In this document: one piece after another, positions 1 through 8,568 of the stretch
Layout: each line of letters starts with the position of its first letter
Position numbering within the stretch: the stretch's first letter is position 1
Assembly: GCF_010500865.1 (NCBI RefSeq)
Contig: NZ_JAAAWN010000004.1
Coordinates: 124,001 to 188,000 of the forward strand
Direction of reading: 5' to 3'
Length of the DNA stretch: 64,000 bases
Origin: Alteromonas profundi
GTDB lineage: Bacteria; Pseudomonadota; Gammaproteobacteria; Enterobacterales; Alteromonadaceae
Translations under genes and position numbers: made by a program
The notes under the pieces: generated by a model
What the model saw: only the letters and a program-made list of their open reading frames with translations
Told to the model about the DNA's origin: nothing
Database searches by the model: none

Positions 1-260
1 ATATTGATGCTGCCCGCGGGGTTATTGATAAAGTACTAGCCGAGCACCCGCACATTCTCAACGATCCGGCCCCTTTCGTTGAAGTATCTACCCTTAACGA
101 TAGCTCGGTGGATTTTATTGTCCGTCCTTTTTGCCATGGTGAGCACTACTTCGATATTTTATATTCGGTGCCCGAACAGATTAAAAAGGCGTTAGATGAC
201 GCGAATATTGAGATCCCGTTCCCGCATCGCAAGGTTATCGTTGTAAACGAAAGCGCCTAG
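1..260 (+). CDS. MscS-type mechanosensitive channel, C-terminal fragment (5' end outside window)
   Basis: The first 260 bases are open in the frame starting at base 3 and end in TAG at 258-260, giving about 85 residues. The fragment contains VIDKVLAEHPHIL, then APFVEVSTLNDSSVDF and a stretch through FDILYSVPEQIKKALDDANI to IPFPHRKVIVV. This is the usual C-terminal cytoplasmic alpha/beta domain of small MscS (YggB) channels, which release solutes on hypo-osmotic shock. The pore-forming helices would lie upstream of the window, so the channel class is inferred from the tail only. It converges on the iron transport operon with a shared hairpin between them. Confidence 0.8.
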   Translation, partial: IDAARGVIDKVLAEHPHILNDPAPFVEVSTLNDSSVDFIVRPFCHGEHYFDILYSVPEQIKKALDDANIEIPFPHRKVIVVNESA

Positions 261-283
261 TTTTCGCGGTACAGGCAAATAAA

Positions 284-316
284 AACAGGCGGCCCTATGG
301 CCGCCTGTTCTTGTTT
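284..316. terminator. Bidirectional intrinsic terminator between mscS-like gene and fbpC
   Basis: An 11-bp perfect stem (AACAGGCGGCC at 284-294 pairing with 299-309) closes a CTAT loop. It is followed by CTTGTTT on the plus strand and preceded by a run of A, which reads as a U-tract on the minus strand. It lies between convergent genes and can serve both. Confidence 0.85.
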
Positions 317-360
317 GTACTTTCTACACTGTCATTTACCGTGTAACGCCTATCACAAGG

Positions 361-1395
361 CTAATCTTCCCGGGGGTACACCGCTAATGGATGTGTGGTA
401 ATAAGTTGCATATGCGCTCGCGCGCCTGGCTTCATCGCGTTTTCATGGCTTACCCGCACTTTAAGCTGGCTACCATTATCCAACGTTACCGCATACAGGC
501 GGCTTTCGCCTTCATATCGAACCCAGTCTACGGTGCAATTAGGCTCAGGGTGCTTTGCATTCAAACTAAGATCATCCGGGCGAACCAATAAATCAACATC
601 GCCGCAGGCATTGTTTAATGGGGTGCCTGGAACATTACCAATATCGGTCACCACGGTATGCTGAGGGTTTGCCGCGCTGCTATCGAAGGTTGCTCTAAGA
701 AAGCTGGCTTCCCCCATAAAACGCGCTACAAAGCGGCTTGCTGGCGTTGAATAACAGGCTTCTGGGGTATCAAGCTGCTCAAGCTTACCTTTATTTAAAA
801 TACCCACACGATCGCCCACACTCAGGGCTTCTTCTTGGTCGTGGGTTACCCAAATAGCGGGTACACCGGCTTTTTTAAGCGCGTCGCGAATTTCCCATCT
901 AAGGCTATCTTTTAACGCCGCATCTAAGTTTGAAAGAGGCTCATCTAGTAACACAAATGCAGGCTCATGAGCCAAGGTTCTAGCCAACGCAACACGTTGC
1001 TTTTGGCCTCCTGATAACCGTGCTGGCTTGGCATCACGAAAATTACCTAACCCTAATAATTCTAACCAGTGGTCAGCCAACGAGGTGTCTTTTAATCGAA
1101 AGCTCACATTTTGCTGTACGGTGAGATGAGGAAATAACGCAAAATCTTGGAATACCATACCCACGTTGCGCTTTTCAGGAGGAACATGCTTATTTGCCGT
1201 TGCGTACCAATTTCCTAAGGTGATCTTCCCTTCTGACAAAGGAATTAGCCCAGCTAAGGCTTGTAAAATTGTGGTTTTACCACAGCCTGTTGGCCCTACT
1301 AGCATAAGGATTTCATCGTGCCCTAGTTCAAGGTTTAACTTGTCGACAACGCGGGTAGCCCCATAATTCACTGACAAATTACTTACACTTAGCAT
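361..1395 (-). CDS. fbpC: Ferric iron ABC transporter, ATP-binding protein (FbpC-like)
   Basis: The 344-residue protein is a cytoplasmic ABC ATPase that would power iron import through the adjacent permease. Visible motifs are Walker A GPTGCGKTT (34-42), a Q-loop in VFQDFALFPH near 80, the signature LSGGQKQRVALAR near 127, Walker B FVLLDEPLSNLDA, and the switch His in WVTHDQEEAL. The last ~100 residues fit a TOBE-type regulatory domain, as in FbpC/PotA/CysA-class ATPases. Its ATG shares one base with the permease stop (TAATG), so translation is probably coupled. Iron as substrate is inferred from the Fbp-type neighbours and the Fur box at the head of the operon. Thiamine or polyamine importers use similar ATPases but fit the context less well. 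Confidence 0.9.
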   Translation of the reverse strand: MLSVSNLSVNYGATRVVDKLNLELGHDEILMLVGPTGCGKTTILQALAGLIPLSEGKITLGNWYATANKHVPPEKRNVGMVFQDFALFPHLTVQQNVSFRLKDTSLADHWLELLGLGNFRDAKPARLSGGQKQRVALARTLAHEPAFVLLDEPLSNLDAALKDSLRWEIRDALKKAGVPAIWVTHDQEEALSVGDRVGILNKGKLEQLDTPEACYSTPASRFVARFMGEASFLRATFDSSAANPQHTVVTDIGNVPGTPLNNACGDVDLLVRPDDLSLNAKHPEPNCTVDWVRYEGESRLYAVTLDNGSQLKVRVSHENAMKPGARAHMQLITTHPLAVYPRED

Positions 1396-2915
1396 TATGA
1401 ACGATCATCCTCGGTAACGGTAAATTGGGCTTTGCGTTCACCCGATAGCATTAGAATTAAGCCAACACCCGATAGTAAAACTAAAAGCAAACCTGGCACA
1501 GCGGCACGGCCAAAGTAACCGGCTTCATACACTCGCCACATGTACGTGGCTAAGGTTTCAAACCCGGTAGGCCCTAGCATTAATGTGGCTGGCAGTTCAC
1601 GCATAGCCTCAAGAAATACCAGCGCAGCACCTGCAATCATACCACGAAGTGTTAGCGGCAATGTAATTCGAATGAAGGCTTCCTGCGGGCTGGCACCAAG
1701 AACCCGAGCGGCTTTAACTAAGCCTGAATCAATGTTTTCAGCGGTACTGCGCACACTGCCTACGGCTAAGGGAATAAAACGAAGTACGTAGGCCATCACC
1801 AGTAAGCTTAAGGTTTGGTATAACACGGGAAGCTGTAACCCTACATACACCAAAGCGGTCCCCATCACTATGCCGGGCACGCCAAACCCAAAATAGGTTA
1901 TACGTTCCATCAATCGCCCAGCTTTACCGGCAATAGCGGCATGGGCAACCGGAATGGCTAATAACACCGCCACAATGGCGGCCAAAAATGAGGCATGGGC
2001 CGAATTCCACGCATAGCTGAATTCAAAGCCCCCAGTGCCTTCGCGTATCAGCCATAAGGTAAAAACAGCAAGGGGTAATACAATCGCCATAAGTACCACA
2101 GGAAGTGTGGCCAATAACATAAGGTTCGACTGCCAGCGTGCTGGAAACAGGGTTAAATGGCGCCCTGGGCGCTCTGTGGCACCGCTAATACGGCTTTCAA
2201 TAAATAGAATGAGCCCAACAATTACCATTAGTTGTAGGCTCAACATGGCTGCCTGACTTAACCCGAAGGCGTTATATTCAACAAAAATAACCCGGGTAAA
2301 GGTATCAAACCCCATAATGGCAGGTGTGCCAAAATCAGACAACGCATACAAAGCGGCCAATAACGCGCCCGCTGCAATACTGTTTACTACCCGCGGCAAC
2401 ACCACGCGCCAAAGGCTGGCAGCAAGAGAAACGCCTAGGGTACGCGCCGCGTTCACTAAGCTAGCATCAAGGCTTAGTAAGCTTGAACGTGTTGTCATCA
2501 TAACAAAAGGGTAAGTGTATAAGCTCATTACCAATGCCGAGCCCCACAGGCCGCTGATAGGCGGCGTGGTTATACCAAGTACATTTTCAATTTCGCCACC
2601 CCGACCAAACGAGAAGTACATGGCAAATGCTCCAATATAACTCGGTAATGCCAGTGGAGCTGCTAATACAATTAGCCAGAAACGTTTAAAGGGAATATGT
2701 ACATAGGCAGTAAATAGCGCCATAGGCACGCCAATAAGTACCGAACCTATAATGGTAAGCACCATTAACGCAACGGTATTACCTAATACACGCAGGTTAT
2801 GGGTATCAAAGAGCTGTGCACTATCTTGCGCTAAAGAAAACAAAACGCCGACGGGCAGTAAAGCCATCAGCGCAATAAGAAGTGCCAGTGGATACGACTT
2901 TGGCCAATTTGTCAC
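1395..2915 (-). CDS. fbpB: Ferric iron ABC transporter, fused permease (FbpB-like)
   Basis: This 506-residue inner-membrane protein has about 12 hydrophobic segments in two repeated halves, the fused-permease form typical of FbpB/SfuB. Each half carries an EAA-type ATPase-docking loop: VNAARTLGVSLAASLWRVVLP near 153 and VKAARVLGASPQEAFIRITLP near 400. Its start overlaps the end of the binding-protein gene by 4 bases, and its stop overlaps the ATPase start by one base. The three genes therefore form one translationally coupled unit. Family identification is firm; the exact metal ligand is inferred. Confidence 0.9.
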   Translation of the reverse strand: MTNWPKSYPLALLIALMALLPVGVLFSLAQDSAQLFDTHNLRVLGNTVALMVLTIIGSVLIGVPMALFTAYVHIPFKRFWLIVLAAPLALPSYIGAFAMYFSFGRGGEIENVLGITTPPISGLWGSALVMSLYTYPFVMMTTRSSLLSLDASLVNAARTLGVSLAASLWRVVLPRVVNSIAAGALLAALYALSDFGTPAIMGFDTFTRVIFVEYNAFGLSQAAMLSLQLMVIVGLILFIESRISGATERPGRHLTLFPARWQSNLMLLATLPVVLMAIVLPLAVFTLWLIREGTGGFEFSYAWNSAHASFLAAIVAVLLAIPVAHAAIAGKAGRLMERITYFGFGVPGIVMGTALVYVGLQLPVLYQTLSLLVMAYVLRFIPLAVGSVRSTAENIDSGLVKAARVLGASPQEAFIRITLPLTLRGMIAGAALVFLEAMRELPATLMLGPTGFETLATYMWRVYEAGYFGRAAVPGLLLVLLSGVGLILMLSGERKAQFTVTEDDRS

Positions 2916-3946
2916 AGTACGCCAACATCCCTCATTAAATTAAGAGTCGGACGTAAGTCGGCCAATTTACGTAAGTCTAGCTTAGGCGGCGACAAGGTAG
3001 ATAAGTCTGCAAGGCCTTGCGGCTGCGCTACATCGTTTACCAGGGGAATTTCATAGGCTTCGCGGGCTAAATAACTTTGCACTTCGTGGGTAAGCAAGTA
3101 ACGAATAAAGTTAACCGGCAAATCGCCTTCGCTAAGCGCTACAATACCAGACGCATTTACTAAACATCCTGCATCGTTATTGGTGTAAGCGAGTGCGACA
3201 TTTGCATCTGGCTTGCCAGATTTTAATCGCAGGGTGTAATAGTGATTAGCAAAACCAATATCCACTTCACCGCGCTCTACTCCCATAACCACACCCAGCT
3301 CTCCGGCATATTTTTTGGCATTTCGATTAATACCTTTTAACCAGCTTCGGGTAGCTTTTTCGCCTTCCAATATACGCATGGCGGTAACAAATGACTGAAA
3401 TGAGGAATAGGCTGGTGCCCACCCTATTTTTAGGTCGCTGTCAGCCAAGGCCATCACGTTATCAGGGATTTGCGCTGGATTAACGCGCTCGGTATTGTAC
3501 GGTAACGTACGTACCCGCCCAGTAACCGGTGACCAACGTTCATACTGAAAACCCGGCTTCAATTGAGCGGTTAGCTCTACAGGCAGCGGTTTAGCTGCCC
3601 CCGAATCTGTCACCATACCAATAGAGCCAGTATCAACAGCCCAAAATAGATCGGCCCGTTTCACTCCGGCTTTGGTTTCAGCCACAATGGTGTTTGCCAG
3701 CGCGGCAGAGCCACCACGCCTAATTTGTAGGTTTAACTTTGGGTTACGCTTTTTAATTGCATCGAGAACATTTTCATACAGACCGCCTTCACCGCGCCCC
3801 AGATAAAGGGTGAGATCGCCTTCTAATTTAGGCAACGATTCCACCGAAACACTGGCGGCTTGGGTAAGCGCATGAGCAAACCCAAACGGTAAACTACCTA
3901 GCGCGCCTGCGGCCGCTAAGCCCTGTAAAAATAATCTTCGTTGCAT
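2912..3946 (-). CDS. fbpA: Periplasmic iron-binding protein of ABC transporter (FbpA-like), probable Tat substrate
   Basis: The 344-residue solute-binding protein starts with MQRRLFLQGLAAAGALGSLP and a hydrophobic stretch ending AHA. The RRLFLQG pattern matches a twin-arginine signal, so it may be exported folded. The mature part has features of the Fe3+ binding family: DLTLYLGRGEGG near the N-terminus, RADLFWAVDTG, and the LPYNTERV segment. A good ribosome site (AAGGAA, 4 bases before ATG) supports this start. It is the second gene of the Fur-box operon, 9 bases after the upstream gene. A Tat signal on an FbpA-like protein is less usual than a Sec signal; the motif is visible, the route is inferred. 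Confidence 0.88.
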   Translation of the reverse strand: MQRRLFLQGLAAAGALGSLPFGFAHALTQAASVSVESLPKLEGDLTLYLGRGEGGLYENVLDAIKKRNPKLNLQIRRGGSAALANTIVAETKAGVKRADLFWAVDTGSIGMVTDSGAAKPLPVELTAQLKPGFQYERWSPVTGRVRTLPYNTERVNPAQIPDNVMALADSDLKIGWAPAYSSFQSFVTAMRILEGEKATRSWLKGINRNAKKYAGELGVVMGVERGEVDIGFANHYYTLRLKSGKPDANVALAYTNNDAGCLVNASGIVALSEGDLPVNFIRYLLTHEVQSYLAREAYEIPLVNDVAQPQGLADLSTLSPPKLDLRKLADLRPTLNLMRDVGVL

Positions 3947-3955
3947 AAAGGTTCC

Positions 3956-4765
3956 TTAAAATACGTCTTTACGACCTTTTTCTGCTTCAACGAGCAGCGT
4001 ACGCGCCTTATCAAGCTTTGCCTGCATGGCTTCTACTACGTTACGCACACTGTCTACTCCCGCATCTTTTTCGATGGCTTGAGGTAGGGTTACGTTAAAG
4101 TCTTTTTCAAGATCTTCAACCAACTGCGCGTCTTTGGCGATTAAATCACCCTCTACACCTTCAAAACGCTGTAGGTAAGTGTCATGAACAAGTGTGGTAG
4201 CCACTTCATGAAGCTGCTCTGCATATTTTGCGACAACCCGATCTAAACGGGTTTTAATATCGTCGATAACAGCAGGGCCTGTGGTGGGTTCAACTTCGGT
4301 AGTCTGTACCTTCGCCAGCATGCCTTTCTTTTGATACTGGGACGCAAGTTTAACTGCGCCAAGTGCTTGCCACAAGGCATGATTTAGTTTGCGTTGCTCA
4401 TCACGCACATCACTTACTGGCTTGCCATTGTCTATAGCGGTTTTTACGCCATAAATGCCCTGCCAAATAGACGCATAAATAGGCACATACTGAGTTTCAA
4501 TGGCCGAGTGGAAGTCTACTTCTTCCCAGTACTCAATCATTACATCGGTACTTAGGCTCTTATCTTTTGCTTCATAGGCGTTAACCACCGAACCGAACTT
4601 TTCTTCCAACCAATGCACTTCTTCTGTGTACTCGCTAATATGTGCCTGCAAATTATTTACATGGTCGCCAATAGCCCCATTTGCTAATGCATTGCCCGAG
4701 GCTAGTGCAAGGGTCATGGTTGAAGCTAGTACTAAAGCACTCATTCGTTTAAGCGTTGTGGTCAT
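3956..4765 (-). CDS. Uncharacterised helical periplasmic protein heading the Fur-controlled iron operon
   Basis: I do not recognise the family. An upstream in-frame ATG at 4813 lies inside the Fur box. The ATG at 4765 has a good AGGAAG ribosome site and opens a clear Sec signal peptide (MTTTLKRMSALVLASTMTL... ALA), giving 269 residues. The mature protein looks almost wholly alpha-helical and is rich in Glu, Asp, Lys and His. Notable segments are EYTEEVHWLEEKF, EYWEEVDFHSAIETQYVP and LNHALWQALGAVKLASQYQ; the Glu/His pairs could be metal ligands. It is the first gene of the fbp-like operon, directly after the Fur box, so a role in periplasmic iron capture or oxidation is a reasonable inference. 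Imelysin/EfeO-like helical proteins are a possible distant relation that I could not confirm. Confidence 0.75.
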   Translation of the reverse strand: MTTTLKRMSALVLASTMTLALASGNALANGAIGDHVNNLQAHISEYTEEVHWLEEKFGSVVNAYEAKDKSLSTDVMIEYWEEVDFHSAIETQYVPIYASIWQGIYGVKTAIDNGKPVSDVRDEQRKLNHALWQALGAVKLASQYQKKGMLAKVQTTEVEPTTGPAVIDDIKTRLDRVVAKYAEQLHEVATTLVHDTYLQRFEGVEGDLIAKDAQLVEDLEKDFNVTLPQAIEKDAGVDSVRNVVEAMQAKLDKARTLLVEAEKGRKDVF

Positions 4766-4795
4766 AAGACTTCCTAATGCGTTATTTGTTACGCA

Positions 4796-4814
4796 AATGA
4801 TACTTATTATCATT
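4796..4814 (-). promoter_or_regulatory. Fur box upstream of the iron transport operon
   Basis: The core TGATACTTATTATCA (4798-4812) matches the 7-1-7 Fur consensus TGATAATNATTATCA at 14 of 15 defined or free positions. The wider element AATGATA-N5-TATCATT (4796-4814) is a perfect inverted repeat with 7-base arms. It lies about 30 bases upstream of the operon's first start codon, a good position for iron-dependent repression. Confidence 0.85.
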
Positions 4815-4916
4815 AATCAAGTAAAGGCAACTCGGCGTAAGATTACGTGTATTTAAAGTACGCTGTACGTGACATTTTGTTCAGTTGAGCCCCCAAGCGG
4901 CGGTATGAATGTGCAT

Positions 4917-4950
4917 AAAAAAAGGCCTAGTGCTATACACAAGGCCCTTC
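4917..4950 (-). terminator. Probable intrinsic terminator after the peroxiredoxin gene
   Basis: A 9-bp stem with one mismatch (4924-4932 with 4938-4946) has a run of seven A on its left side. On the minus strand this is a U-tract just after the hairpin, about 125 bases past the peroxiredoxin stop. It separates that gene from the iron operon promoter. Confidence 0.6.
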
Positions 4951-5073
4951 TATTAATCCCATTGCTATTCACGTTATTCGGTCAATTTACGCGCTAGAGG
5001 TAGTACAACGTTTGGTAGTTGTACATATTGCTTCTCGTAATTATTGACTGTTGTAAATATCGGGCAAGAGGCT

Positions 5074-5547
5074 TTAAAGACTGTCTAACATGCTTTGCGC
5101 ATCGCTCACTTCAAACCTGCCTGGGTCTTCCACGTTCAGTTTTTCAACGTTGCCGTCGTCTACCAACATAGAGTAGCGTAACGAGCGAAGGCCACCGAAG
5201 TTGCTGGTGTTCATATCAAGGCCAATTTGCTTGGTAAAGTGTCCATTTCCATCAGCTAACATAATTATTTCGTCAGCGTTATTTACCTTACCCCAGGCGT
5301 CCATAACGAAAGCGTCATTTACCGAAAGGCAAATAATGCTGTCGATGCCTTTTGCTTTTATTTTATCTGCCAGCGCCACATAGCCTGGCAAATGGGCTTG
5401 TGAGCAGGTGGGCGTAAACGCTCCAGGGACTGCAAACAGGACCACACGCTTATCCGCAAATAGTTCATTCGTACCTGGGTTGGTCATTTCGCCGTTTACT
5501 AATAGGCCGAAGTCTACCTCGGGCAAGGTGCTACCAACTTGTATCAT
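5074..5547 (-). CDS. Peroxiredoxin, Prx5 family
   Basis: This 157-residue thiol peroxidase would reduce hydrogen peroxide and organic peroxides. The active-site motif PGAFTPTCS carries the peroxidatic Cys48, and Cys73 could act as resolving cysteine; this is the usual arrangement of the Prx5/AhpE-like branch. Length and the ending MLDSL match single-domain bacterial Prx5 without a fused glutaredoxin, so a separate reductant such as glutathione/glutaredoxin or thioredoxin is expected. A strong AGGAGA ribosome site precedes the ATG. It has its own terminator and sits 9 bases after the rsmJ stop, so it may be co-transcribed from the recG-rsmJ side. Confidence 0.92.
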   Translation of the reverse strand: MIQVGSTLPEVDFGLLVNGEMTNPGTNELFADKRVVLFAVPGAFTPTCSQAHLPGYVALADKIKAKGIDSIICLSVNDAFVMDAWGKVNNADEIIMLADGNGHFTKQIGLDMNTSNFGGLRSLRYSMLVDDGNVEKLNVEDPGRFEVSDAQSMLDSL

Positions 5548-5556
5548 GCTGTTCTC

Positions 5557-6351
5557 CTAGCGTTTTTGACTTAAATACACATCAAATCTATGTTTTTTAC
5601 TTTCTATTGCCATCGATGGTGCTTGGTCTGCTAACACAGGGGCGCTATTAGGTCGCTTTACCACTACTCTATGTGTGGCCAGTGCTAGTGCAGGTGCTAA
5701 CAATGCATCTGCATCGGGGTCGTGCCCCAACAGTTGCTGAAATAGTCGCATTTCTTTTTTCACCAAGGCTGACTTTTTCTTATGCGGGAACATAGGATCT
5801 AAGTAAATAGCGTTCACATCCCCGTGCTTCCAGTATTGCATCACCTCAGCACTATTTCCATGTTGCAATGACATTCGTTGTGCAAGCGCTTCAAAGCGTA
5901 GGGCTAAACGGCGAATACCGTCTTCTAGCAATGCCGCCACCACTGGCGAACGCTCAACCATAGTTACGTGACAGCCTTGACTCACTAACACGAAGGCATC
6001 ACGGCCTAGCCCCGGCGTTGCGTCAAGTACATGCCAATGCTCATGGCCTTTAAGCCCGATGGCTTTAACTATCGGTTCTTTTCTGCCGCCACCATGTTGC
6101 TTGCGATACAAACTGGCCGGTGAAGCAAAGTCTACCTCCACTGGCCGCGTTTTAGGCTCGCTGGCATCAGCTAACGCCAATACTTGCGCGTTTACACTAA
6201 GATAAAACCCCTCGCTTGGAACCTCGTGTAACGCTTTTAATACAAAACCCCATTTCTCGCATATTGTTTGCGCAAGTTGCATATCTTGCGCATAAGAAGG
6301 GTGCTCTGGTGAGCTCGTTACTAATAAAGGTGTTGAACTATGCATGCCCAT
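5557..6351 (-). CDS. rsmJ: 16S rRNA (guanine1516-N2)-methyltransferase RsmJ
   Basis: The product methylates G1516 of 16S rRNA using S-adenosylmethionine. Recognisable RsmJ signatures are FASPASLYRKQHGGGRKE, DATPGLGRDAFVLVSQG (SAM-binding loop), ERSPVVAALLEDG, and YLDPMFPHKKKSALVKKEMR, which is characteristic of the family. The frame stays open well upstream into recG, but AAGGAG at 6356-6361 points to ATG at 6351 or 6345. I chose 6351 (264 residues), close to the usual ~250. The gene overlaps the 3' end of recG by 14 bases. Confidence 0.9.
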   Translation of the reverse strand: MGMHSSTPLLVTSSPEHPSYAQDMQLAQTICEKWGFVLKALHEVPSEGFYLSVNAQVLALADASEPKTRPVEVDFASPASLYRKQHGGGRKEPIVKAIGLKGHEHWHVLDATPGLGRDAFVLVSQGCHVTMVERSPVVAALLEDGIRRLALRFEALAQRMSLQHGNSAEVMQYWKHGDVNAIYLDPMFPHKKKSALVKKEMRLFQQLLGHDPDADALLAPALALATHRVVVKRPNSAPVLADQAPSMAIESKKHRFDVYLSQKR

Positions 6352-8422
6352 ATTGCTCCTTATGCCCAATCCAACGATTAATAATTGCTTGTGCGTGGGA
6401 GGGGTATTTTTCCCATAAGGTATAGGCAATTTCCTGTACTTGAGGTATTAGCGCCGCGTCTCGTACTAAATCGGCAATTTTTAGCTCTGCCATGCCGGTT
6501 TGGCGGGTACCCATAAACTCGCCCGGTCCGCGAATTTCTAAATCCCGCTGGGCAATATAAAATCCATCGTTGGACTCTCTTAAAACGCTTAAACGCTGGG
6601 TTGCGGTTTTAGATAAAGGGCTTTGATACATAAGTACACACTGGCTTTCCACCGCTCCCCGGCCCACACGGCCTCGCAGTTGATGAAGTTGCGCAAGCCC
6701 CAAACGCTCTGGGTTTTCTATAATCATAATACTGGCGTTTGGCACGTCTACCCCTACTTCAATTACCGTGGTAGCAACCAGTAAATCTAACTTACCCTCT
6801 TTAAAATCGGCCATCACTTGTGCTTTTTCTACCGGTTTTAATCGCCCATGCACTAAACCAACGTGTAAATCGGGCAGCGCGGTACGTAAGGTTACAGCGG
6901 CATCTTCCGCGGCCTGACACTCCAATACTTCAGATTCATCAATAAGGGTGCAAACCCAATAGGCTTGCCGGCCATTGTCTTTACACGCTTGACGTACACG
7001 CTCAATTACATCGGCGCGGCGGGTGTCTGGTAGCACCACGGTTTGTACTGGTGTTCTCCCAGGCGGTAACTCATCAATTACCGAGGTATCTAAATCGGCG
7101 TAGGCAGTCATCGCTAAGGTTCTGGGAATAGGAGTAGCGGTCATAATCAATTGATGGGGATAGCGGCCTTGTTGCTCGCCCTTATCACGCAGGGCTAAGC
7201 GCTGGTGTACACCAAACCTATGCTGCTCATCCACTATGACAAGCGCGAGCTGTTGATAATTAACACTTTCCTGAAAAATAGCATGGGTGCCCACGAGCAT
7301 TTGAATATCGCCAGCTTCTAACCGCGCCATTACTTCGTTGCGCGCTTTTCCTTTTAGCTTGCCAGCCAACCAGCCTACTTCTATGCCAAGCGGCTCTAAC
7401 CAGCCCCTAAAGTTGTTGGCATGTTGCTCTGCCAGTAATTCAGTGGGTGCCATTAGCGCTACCTGATAGCCTTCACCTATTGCCGATAACGCCGCTAGAG
7501 CAGCAACTAAGGTTTTTCCCGACCCTACATCACCTTGTACTAGGCGCATCATTGGCCGTGGGCGCTGCATATCTTGTTGAATATCGGCCACTACCCGCTG
7601 CTGCGCACCCGTTGGCGAAAACGGCAACTGCGCGAGCATCTTATCTATTAGCCCTTGATTAACCTTAATGGCGATGCCGGGTTGTGCATCGGAGAGTTTG
7701 CGTACTTTAAGTACGCTTAAATGGTGAGCCAACAACTCTTCTAAAATAAGACGATACTGCGCTGGGTGCAGCCCTTCTTCCATCTCGTGTACATCAACAT
7801 CAGGCGGTGGACGATGCACTAAATGAAGTGCTTGGTTTAAGCTTATTTGCTCATCGTACATATGTTCGGGTAGCAAGTCGGCAAGCGCACCTTTATCTAA
7901 AAGAGCAAGAGCTTGGTCGGTAAGGTTACGTAACGTAAGCTGTTTTACCCCTTCGGTAGTAGGATACACTGGGGTGAGCGACTCTTCAGCAGGGGGAGCG
8001 TCTTCATCTACCAATTTGAACTCAGGATGCATCATTTCAATGCCCCACTTACCGCTGCGTACTTCGCCAAAACACCGTACGGTATTACCCGGCGACATCA
8101 TGGTGCGCTGCACGGCGCCAAAGTGAAAAAAGCGTAAGGTAATTGTGCCTGTGCCATCGCTTAATTTTACCACCAGCATACGTTTTTTTCCGTATTGTAT
8201 GTCGGCGCTTTTTACTTCGCCCTGCACACTAACATGGGTAAAAGGGCGACACTCAGCCACCGCATAAACACGGGTTCTGTCTTCATAGCGTAAAGGCAGA
8301 TGAAACAGAATATCCTGCAGGGTAAACAAGCCAATTTTATTTAGCTTTTCTGCCACTTTTGCGCCCACTCCCTTAAGAGCGGTAATTGGCGTGGTAGCCA
8401 GTGTTTGCATTTGGCCCGGCAT
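6338..8422 (-). CDS. recG: ATP-dependent DNA helicase RecG
   Basis: This 694-residue branch-migration helicase remodels stalled forks and Holliday junctions. The N-terminal wedge/OB domain includes LKGVGAKVAEKLNKIGL and LPLRYEDRT. The helicase core shows Walker A GDVGSGKTLVAALAAL, the DEQHRFG motif II typical of RecG, TATPIPRTLAMT, and motif VI QLRGRVGRG. The C-terminus has the RDLEIRGPGEFMGTRQTG segment conserved in RecG. Length is standard. A second ATG four codons in (8410) is a possible alternative start, as neither has a strong ribosome site. The position after trmH matches the enterobacterial spoT-trmH-recG order. Confidence 0.97.
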   Translation of the reverse strand: MPGQMQTLATTPITALKGVGAKVAEKLNKIGLFTLQDILFHLPLRYEDRTRVYAVAECRPFTHVSVQGEVKSADIQYGKKRMLVVKLSDGTGTITLRFFHFGAVQRTMMSPGNTVRCFGEVRSGKWGIEMMHPEFKLVDEDAPPAEESLTPVYPTTEGVKQLTLRNLTDQALALLDKGALADLLPEHMYDEQISLNQALHLVHRPPPDVDVHEMEEGLHPAQYRLILEELLAHHLSVLKVRKLSDAQPGIAIKVNQGLIDKMLAQLPFSPTGAQQRVVADIQQDMQRPRPMMRLVQGDVGSGKTLVAALAALSAIGEGYQVALMAPTELLAEQHANNFRGWLEPLGIEVGWLAGKLKGKARNEVMARLEAGDIQMLVGTHAIFQESVNYQQLALVIVDEQHRFGVHQRLALRDKGEQQGRYPHQLIMTATPIPRTLAMTAYADLDTSVIDELPPGRTPVQTVVLPDTRRADVIERVRQACKDNGRQAYWVCTLIDESEVLECQAAEDAAVTLRTALPDLHVGLVHGRLKPVEKAQVMADFKEGKLDLLVATTVIEVGVDVPNASIMIIENPERLGLAQLHQLRGRVGRGAVESQCVLMYQSPLSKTATQRLSVLRESNDGFYIAQRDLEIRGPGEFMGTRQTGMAELKIADLVRDAALIPQVQEIAYTLWEKYPSHAQAIINRWIGHKEQYGHA

Positions 8423-8503
8423 CCTTAAATCAAAGGTCTGATTTTGTTGAAGTAGTTGTTATTAACCATGGCAGTGTAATGGATTGTGGCAGGCTTGGCG
8501 AGT

Positions 8504-8538
8504 ACGGTTTACGGCCAGTATGCAAGGCCATAAACCGT
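8504..8538 (-). other. Intergenic hairpin between trmH and recG, no U-tract
   Basis: A 13-base stem with one mismatch (ACGGTTTACGGCC at 8504-8516 against 8526-8538) lies 30 bases past the trmH stop. Neither strand has a T-run after it, so it does not look like a classical intrinsic terminator. It might be an mRNA processing or stabilising structure. Confidence 0.4.
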
Positions 8539-8568
8539 AAGTGTATCTTTGCTATACAATAGCGCGCG

